NCBI GenBank assembly: GCA_027000685.1
Contig: JALTNN010000047.1
Coordinates: 1 to 5,158, forward strand
Source of the DNA: Microcaldota archaeon
GTDB lineage: Archaea > Iainarchaeota > Iainarchaeia > JAADDC01
Reading direction: 5' to 3'
Length of the DNA stretch: 5,158 bases
Each line of letters starts with the position of its first letter. Position 1 is the stretch's first letter. The translations under genes were made by a program, and so were the position numbers. This document shows positions 1 to 5,158 of this stretch, in pieces. The notes under the pieces are model-generated. The model made no database searches. It worked only from the letters and a program-made list of their open reading frames with translations, and had not been told where the DNA came from.

Positions 1-357
1 GGGTCCCTCCTCGGCTGGTGGAACGGACGGATCAAGGATCCTAAATAAGAGCCCGCCTCCTCCCTCCCCGACCCTGATCCTACGCGTCTTTCCGACATCG
101 TGCCACACTATCTTTTCACCGTCCCAGAGGTAATACTCCTCGTAGGTCTTCACGAACGCCTCCCTCGTGTACTCAAGGGCCTTCCACTCCCCGTCTGCCT
201 CGTACAGGATGATCACCCTCTCGGGGAGGGGCAGTTCAGCGGTGTTGTCAGTCACTTCCTCAGTGAGGAGCAGGTAACCGACCTTCTCGCCCTCCGGCGA
301 CTTGAGCTCATACGAGTAAAGTCTGGCAACAAGACCCCTTGGCTCAAACTTCGTCAG
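1..357 (-). other. Cysteine-free C-terminal-most part of the giant protein reaching the window edge
   Basis: This covers residues 1601-1719. It is beta-rich and rich in Tyr and Glu, with strands near 1608-1616 and 1625-1632 and a helix-like stretch at 1664-1675. It then reaches R-V-G-E-G-G-G-G (1696-1703 for the V-to-G part), a hydrophobic L-L-F strand, and a Pro/Glu-rich end (V-P-P-A-E-E). The last residues look like a linker to a further domain, but no stop codon is present, so the actual C-terminus is unknown. No membrane anchor or sorting motif is seen within the window. Confidence 0.45.
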
Positions 358-3300
358 ACCTTCCTCTGCTATGCTACACCTCCAGTACCTGTCATAGATC
401 GCGGGTTCCTCCTCCAGCTTCACGAAGTTCGGCAGCTCCACGAAGACCTCTGTATCCTCCGGGCCAAGGTACCCGTAAACCATCTCCTCGTCGGACCTCA
501 GCAGGTAAATGGACGTTCCGACGGGTACCTCGTCCTGCTCGCCCCCGCTCTCGATGATGCAGACATCGCCGACGTCAAGCTTGGACATACACTTGCCCTT
601 GGACGAAGACGTGGTAGCGGCGTCAAAGATCTCTGCCCAGTAGAACATACCGCCCGTCCGGCCGTAGTAATCATCACACTTCTTCTCGTCGAACTCGCGG
701 AGGGGCACCCCCAGGAAGACGTAGTCCTTCCTCTTCACTGGATACCCCTTCTTCAACACCTCAACAAGTCCCTCCAGGTCGTAGCGGTACACCTTCTCGA
801 GGTAATCAAGATACTCTTTGCCCTCACCGAACGTCCTGAGGGTGCCGTCTGTGCATCTCAGCGGGACGAGTTTCGTGCCCAGCCCCTCGAACTCGCCGGA
901 GTAGTCCTCGACCATCTTCAGCCACGTGTGGAGGACTTCGCCGTGAACGAGGAGGAGCTCGCCATTCAGTATGAACCCATCCTCCTTACCCAGGGGACCC
1001 ACCGGACACCCGCCGGCGGGAACCTCCACGCAATCATCGAGCGGCAGTGTGTACACTACGGAGCCGACTCCCACGCTCACCTCGCACCTCTCCACCTTCT
1101 CAGCCGACTCGAAGAGCTCTTCCGGATCGGGGTAGAGGTAGAGCACGCCGGCGAGCTCCCTCCCTGCCACCGGCATGGAGTTCTCCACCACGAGGTACCT
1201 CAGCTCCTCGGGCGAGAGCGACGCATATAGGACGCCCCCTCCCTCCCCCAGCCTCACTTCCGCTCCACCGTAGCCCTGGAGTCGGCAATCGCCCTCGCAC
1301 GTAACATCCACCTGCACGGCGTCCTTCTCCGGAGACGTCACCACGTAGCCGTAGAGGGAACCACCGACCTTCTTGAGGACGGCGAATCCCTCCATTGAAG
1401 AGACAGAAAGACAGCCCTCGCACTTGAAGGGAAACACCCTCCTCGCACAGACCTCCTCACCCATCTCGATGGGAGAGCCCGAGCCCTCACACCCCTCCGC
1501 CGTTTCGAAGAAGAACTTCTTCCAGACGTCGTAGTACTCAGCGAACGTTCTCAGCTCCTTGAAGTCTTCGACGAACTCCAGCTCCTCATCGGAGTTGAGG
1601 TCCACGACTGCCCTCCCCGCGTTTCTCTCACCGACGTAGTAGATGGGGACGTCCACCACCCTGCGTAACTTCCTCAGGGCCTCGCTACACTCCGTCCACC
1701 TCCCCTCCTTCTCACACCTTATCCTAATCTCCTCGGCGTTCTCGAGGGCCTCGGAGGCCGAACCCGCACCCACGACCTTCAGGGCTTCGCTAATAAATCC
1801 GATCAGCCTTTTTCTCAGCTCGTCAACGGCCTGACCGTCGAAGAAGTAAGCGGGAACGGGTTCACCCCTCTTTATCCTGTCAGCAGCTTCTCTCACCACG
1901 TCCTCGTCCGCGAGGAGCGAGGGCTTCACATACCCCACCGGGGAGTAGCCGGAGAAGGCACTGCCCGTTACGAGGAAGTCTCCCGCGTCTTCGAGCGTAA
2001 GGGGTGCACCGGTGTCCACCTCGGGTGGTGAGACGAAGACGCGTTCGCAGCCCTTCTCGATCCACCCGGCCGTTCCCACTTCCACACACACGTTCAGCTC
2101 CCTTTCTTCACTTCCCTCAACCACGAAGTTGCATGCGAAGGACTTCGCTTCCTCCGAGACATTCTCCTCCACCACGAAGCGTTCCTTTCTCCAGCCAGAA
2201 CCGCAGTTCAGGTACACGCCCTTCTCCTCGCCCACCTCCTCCACCATAACCTTCACGGGAACCTTGAACTTCCCCCCGTAGTCCACGGAAACCGTGGTCG
2301 TCAGCACCTTCGGCTCAGACTCCTCATCCCTTTCCACCGTGAAGCTTGCCGTGACGTCAGGATTCCAGGCCACGTCCACATCATGGACAACAGCGTACTT
2401 CCTCTCGCCGTCTGTGAGGACGAACATGAAAGTCCCCGCCACAAATCTTACTCCGTTCAGGTCTACCAGGCCAGGGTCTCCCACGCTGAACTGGAAGTAA
2501 AACGTGTCGTAGAACCGGGCGGCCTTCCACTCCAGGGAGTCGGCGAGCCGCTCAAACCTCCCTTCCAACTCTCCACATACCTTTCTGACATCGTCTTCCA
2601 GCGTCTCGAGGTCATGGCCGGACCCGAGGAGTTCCTCCCTGAGGACCTCTCTACACAGCTCGCCATCGAAACGGAGGGAGAATTCCACACCCTCCACACT
2701 TAGGGACGGATCCCCGACCGTGACCGCGAGCGGGAAGAGGGCACCCGTCCTCACGTAGTCTTCGAGGTCGATGCTGGGGCTTCCGCTGACGTCCACAAGG
2801 TCGCTCACAAAGTACCATTCCACCCTGAACTCCTCCTCAAGGACGTCACCGTACACGTTCTCGTACTCCACGGTAATCTCGTCCCGTTCGGGGAGGTTCT
2901 CGTCCGCCACAGCGAAGAGACGTGTGGACGAGTCGGGACCGATCCTTCCATCTTCGAACGTCCACGGGCCGGATACGTTCCTCAGGAAGACCTCGTAGCC
3001 ACACCTGTTGAACAGCCTGTAACTAACCTCCTCGCCGTAGTCCTGGAGGAGGGTATAGGCAGGGACGAGCTCCAGGCACTTCTCGTACAGCCGGAAGGGT
3101 ATGCTGATCTCCTGTGTTATTCCTGTGCCCTCCAGGGTGACGAATACCTTGAACGTGCCCTTCCTGTTCTTACAGTTTGACGTGTCGAGGTAAACCTCTA
3201 CCCTCTCGTCCTCGCCCGGTGGGAGGGCCACCGAGTCGGAGAGGACAGAAGCTTCCACCCTACACCCGAACCTCTCGTCCGTGGCAAAGGACAGCTTCAC

Positions 3301-5157
3301 ACCCACACCCGAGTCTAACTCGTTCTTTATGTCCAGCTCGAGCTTCTCCGTGTCCTCGGTGATCTCCCGAGGTGACAGGCGGACATCCAGGGGGACGTCG
3401 AGGACCTTCACCACGTCGTAAACAGGCCGGACGTCACCGTCCCTCGAGAACGCCATTACCTCGACCTCGTCACACTCTCCCGGATCCACCTCCACGGAGA
3501 CCTCCGCCGTGTATAGGTAACCTCCCACCGGGTTCACACTCCTGTAAAACTCCCGACCAACCTCCTTGAAGGAGATAGGACAGGGAGCACCTTCCTTCCT
3601 CCCTACCACATCGTATTGAACCGTTTTGAAGGCCACGTCGGACGTGAACTTCAGGCGCAGCCTCGTGGGAACCCTCGGTATCGTTGCGGGGGTTACCGTG
3701 AGGGACGCGGCATTCTCGGCACCGAAAACGGGGTCAACAGGGTCATAGATCGTATATTCGAGCCTGCCCTCCAAGTAGAACCTGTGCTCCACCCCGCCTT
3801 CAATGTTTATTAGTGGGAGCGAGCCTGTGTAAACTTGGTCTGGCTCGAGGACGCCGGCGTCGTAAATCACCCTCCCGCCCGAGACGAGCTGGTAGTCATA
3901 GGAGAGATTTCTCCCGTTCAGGACGGTCCAAACGTAGAGCGGCTCTCCTCTCACCACCTCCACGTCAGAGCCAAAGCAGAACCCGTCCTCGCACAGAACT
4001 TCGTAATCACCCACGCTCAGCTCGAACGTCCTCACCACGTCCGCTCTCTCCGTCCTCAACCGCACCGAGACGGTCAGGTAATCCCCCGTCACCCTAACGG
4101 GGATGGACAGCGTGCTTTCTCCTTCGCCCACCGGGAGTACATTCTCCTCCACTTCGCCACCGGACACCCTTAACTCGGCGTTCCCCTCGAAGTTCGTAAA
4201 CACGTCAAGGAGGAGTAGGTAAGTCCTCTCCTTCTCCGCCCTCCACACATCCCTCCCGTCTTCGGAGGTGAAACGTCCTTCCAAGGAAGGCCTTGGGTCG
4301 AGCAGGACCAGCTCGACCTCCGAGACGTCCGGGATCCTGACGACCTTCCTGTCCCTCAACGAGCCAAGCCTCCCCTCTACGACGTACGTTCCGGGCGGGA
4401 GCTCCACCGTGACGTACTCAGACACCACACCCTGATAAGCTATCCCCCCACCTCCCCTCACGGAGACCGTGGCCGGATCCTGTGCCCGGACGAGAACGGT
4501 AAGCGTGTAGACTTCGCCGGGAAGCTCGTTAGTATCCGGGAGGTAGCTCACACTAACACTGTCGCCAACGGGAACTTCGACGATCTGGGAGTAAGCCGTA
4601 CCCGAGGCGAACACGCGGACGGTGTACTTGCTCGCCGGTACTTCGAAGGAGACCGCCCCCTCCTCAATGATCCCGGATAGATAGACGGTTCCCCGCGGGA
4701 GGACGATGGAGAACTTGGCTCCTTTCAGTGAAGAGATCACGAGCGTTCCCGTTCCGGGGAAGGATCTCCCGGCGAGGAGCTCCACCACGGAGTCACCTTC
4801 GAACATCCTCACGGTGAACTTCCTCCCATCCACCGACACGTAGGCGGTGAACGTCCCGTCGGGGATGAGGGTCTTCCCGTCCCGTATGGTGTATGTGACA
4901 CCGCGGATCGTCACCCTTCCATCTACAGGCTTTGCCCTGTACAGGAACAGCACCTCTCTGAGGTCGTCCCTCGCAAGGTCAAGCGTGATGGTGGTGTTCC
5001 CGTCGAGCTCGACCTCCTTACACGCCGATAGGTCGCCCTTCCTTGCACACACCCTGTAGGTGCCGGCCGGCAGGCCAAAGGAGACCTCACCCTTTCCGTC
5101 CGTTACCCCCCTTGCCACCTCCACGGGACCGAGAAGCACCCTTACGTGGGCCCCTTC
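1..5157 (-). CDS. Giant multidomain putative cell-surface/secreted protein, partial at both ends
   Basis: Seen: one minus-strand frame is open across the whole window, 1,719 codons with no stop. It has no start or stop here, so internal Met codons (first at residue 118) are not taken as the start. The translation is a chain of beta-strand-rich modules: four P-x-G-T-Y type repeats, then Ig-like domains, a duplicated V-G-D-P module, a helical stretch and a cysteine-rich C-terminal part. It has 32 cysteines, mostly in near pairs, and four N-x-S/T sequons (N54, N417, N727, N999). No transmembrane helix or signal peptide is visible, but the true N-terminus is missing. Known: tandem Ig-like and carboxypeptidase-regulatory-like folds are common in archaeal surface and adhesion proteins, and disulfides are frequent in hyperthermophile proteins. 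Inferred: an extracellular structural, adhesive or binding role. I do not recognise a named family over the full length. The reading frame is very secure; the function is uncertain. Confidence 0.95.
358..1491 (-). other. Cysteine-rich C-terminal region with C-x2-C and C-x3-C motifs in the giant protein
   Basis: This covers residues 1223-1600 and holds fourteen of the 32 cysteines: 1223, 1237, 1246, 1249, 1287, 1291, 1358, 1376, 1384, 1435, 1494, 1523, 1533 and 1594. C1246-E-G-C1249 and C1287-E-G-D-C1291 lie 37 residues apart in a beta-rich stretch. They could be two tight disulfides or a four-cysteine metal site. Residues 1403-1475 include H1405 and H1410 and then acidic helices. Residues 1476-1540 mix Tyr, Asp and Lys with a small S/T-rich loop at 1515-1519. 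No classic HExxH, serine nucleophile (GxSxG) or other active-site signature was found. The region is unclassified and is the best place to look for a specific binding or enzymatic activity. Confidence 0.5.
1492..1914 (-). other. Predominantly alpha-helical region in the giant protein
   Basis: This covers residues 1082-1222. Unlike the beta-rich parts on either side, it has long charged amphipathic stretches: 1084-1098, 1110-1130, 1134-1168 and 1189-1220. C1148 and C1157 are nine residues apart and could close a disulfide between two helices. A short hydrophobic V-P-I-Y-Y-V segment at 1170-1175 looks like a buried strand, so a small alpha/beta domain is possible. I see no known catalytic motif. 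The helices are too charged to be membrane spans. It could be a binding head or an insertion between beta domains. Confidence 0.45.
2023..2340 (-). other. Small four-cysteine beta domain in the giant protein
   Basis: This covers residues 940-1045. Strands such as V-L-T-T-T-V-S-V, F-K-V-P-V-K-V and E-L-N-V-C-V-E-V suggest another Ig-like sandwich. C985, C1009, C1024 and C1037 are the only cysteines and are probably two disulfides; simple neighbour pairing gives 985/1009 and 1024/1037. The sequon N999-V-S lies in the loop between the first pair. The domain ends in V-S-P-P, after which the sequence changes character to a linker and helices. The fold is inferred from strand pattern and is not a recognised family. 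Confidence 0.4.
2353..2805 (-). repeat. Duplicated V-G-D-P beta module with a helical insert in the giant protein
   Basis: This covers residues 785-935. Two stretches match by eye. The first, near 808-830, runs from F-P-L into V-G-D-P-S-L and then G-V-E-F. The second, near 888-906, runs from F-Q-F into V-G-D-P-G-L and then G-V-R-F. Both continue into a strand and a D-G-E turn (831-833 and 916-918). Between them, residues 834-880 look helical and acidic, with C835 and C861 spaced as if to tie two helices together. This may be a duplicated beta domain, or one domain split by a helical hairpin. I do not recognise the family. Confidence 0.5.
2815..4296 (-). other. Ig-like (CARDB / NPCBM-associated type) beta-domain array in the giant protein
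   Basis: This covers residues 288-781. The sequence alternates hydrophobic and polar residues in strands of 6-9, with short turns and few helices. It divides into about five domains: 291-382, 383-488, 490-588, 589-690 and 691-781. The fourth is the clearest. It starts with a strand ending in L-S-P, has a 'polar-N-E-L' strand near 611-613, then L-P-P-G-E at 645-649 before a V-E-V-Y-L strand, as in CARDB or NPCBM-associated Ig-like folds. Cysteines come in pairs, probably one disulfide per domain: C389/C394, C526/C562, C632/C662 and C694/C719. The first domain (291-382) has none. Sequons are N417-L-S and N727-V-S. Such arrays usually serve as spacers or adhesion modules outside the cell. Domain borders are approximate and the fold is inferred from pattern alone. 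Confidence 0.55.
4297..5145 (-). repeat. Four tandem beta-sandwich repeats (PEGA / carboxypeptidase-regulatory-like) in the giant protein
   Basis: This covers residues 5-287 and falls into four units: 5-62 (4972..5145), 67-130 (4768..4959), 136-207 (4537..4752) and 216-287 (4297..4512). Each has a turn followed by a beta hairpin and ends in a hydrophobic strand. The turns read LPAGTYRV (29-36), IPDGTFTA (98-105), VPASKYTV (173-180) and LPPGTYVV (253-260), spaced 69, 75 and 80 residues apart. The second and third units also share G-D-S-V near their ends (121-124, 198-201). The repeats are diverged at DNA level, so this is an old duplication. The first unit carries C37 and C46 on facing strands of its hairpin, a likely disulfide, and the sequon N54-T-T; the other three have no cysteine. 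The P-x-G-T-Y hairpin is typical of PEGA and carboxypeptidase regulatory-like domains, which act as surface stalks or ligand-binding modules. More units may lie beyond the right edge. The family assignment is by eye. Confidence 0.7.
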
Positions 5158-5158
5158 C

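Noticed and set aside
38..50. AT-rich patch near the left edge as a promoter or terminator
   Set aside because: It encodes L-L-F-R-I in the open frame after the glycine motif. There is no stop codon before it and no hairpin or T-run placed as a terminator.
100..1230. 376-codon plus-strand open reading frame
   Set aside because: It lies exactly codon-on-codon opposite the giant gene. In that register, plus-strand stops need the sense codons TTA, CTA or TCA, which are rare in this GC-rich gene, so long antisense frames arise by chance. Its end at 1228..1230 is simply the complement of the sense Leu codon CTA (residue 1310). The product shows no recognisable domain.
1100..1423. Minus-strand 107-codon frame rich in Arg and Gly
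   Set aside because: It overlaps the giant gene in another frame. Its Arg/Gly-rich composition is typical of out-of-frame reading of GC-rich DNA.
1402..1480. H1405/H1410 as a metalloprotease zinc site
   Set aside because: The spacing is H-x4-H with no HExxH core and no obvious third ligand, so there is no support for a protease.
1880..2699. Other minus-strand short frames (1880..2089 and 2463..2699)
   Set aside because: They overlap the long frame fully and have low-complexity, Arg/Ser/Gly-rich products without domain character.
2383..4173. Plus-strand open frames at 2383..2703, 3616..3813 and 3835..4173
   Set aside because: These are in the same codon-aligned antisense register as the 376-codon frame and have the same explanation. 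None shows a ribosome binding site or domain pattern.
4804..4806. Internal ATG (residue 118) as a possible true start
   Set aside because: It sits inside the second hairpin repeat and the frame is open with the same repeat pattern upstream to the window edge, so it would cut a domain in two.

Overview
The window is the interior of one very large protein-coding gene on the minus strand. Read on the reverse complement, one frame is open from position 5157 to position 1. That is 1,719 consecutive codons with no stop, no plausible start and no intergenic DNA. Both ends lie outside the window, so the full protein is longer than 1,719 residues. The right edge is the N-terminal side and the left edge the C-terminal side. 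Residue numbers below count from the first complete codon at 5157..5155; residue k lies at 5158-3k to 5160-3k.

The base and amino-acid use points to a thermophilic or hyperthermophilic archaeon. The DNA is GC-rich. AGG is the main arginine codon (22 of the first 32 arginines by hand count). Glu, Asp, Lys, Arg, Val and Tyr are abundant, while Gln (about 13) and His (about 7) are very rare in 1,719 residues. The lineage cannot be fixed from this window.

From N- to C-terminus (right to left) I see: (1) four tandem beta-sandwich repeats sharing a P-x-G-T-Y type hairpin (residues 5-287, 4297..5145); (2) a run of about five Ig-like beta domains, some with a pair of cysteines (residues 288-781, 2815..4296); (3) a beta module that appears twice, marked by V-G-D-P, with a helical insert between the copies (residues 785-935, 2353..2805); (4) a small four-cysteine beta domain (residues 940-1045, 2023..2340); (5) a mainly helical stretch (residues 1082-1222, 1492..1914); (6) a cysteine-rich C-terminal part with fourteen cysteines (residues 1223-1600, 358..1491); (7) a cysteine-free end with a glycine-rich motif that also occurs 393 residues earlier (residues 1601-1719, 1..357).

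There are 32 cysteines, and most fall in close pairs. Four N-x-S/T sequons are also present and no membrane segment is visible. This fits a secreted or cell-surface protein stabilised by disulfides, but no catalytic domain is recognised and the function is unknown. No RNA genes, mobile elements, CRISPR, promoters or terminators were seen. The plus-strand open frames are antisense shadows of the long gene.
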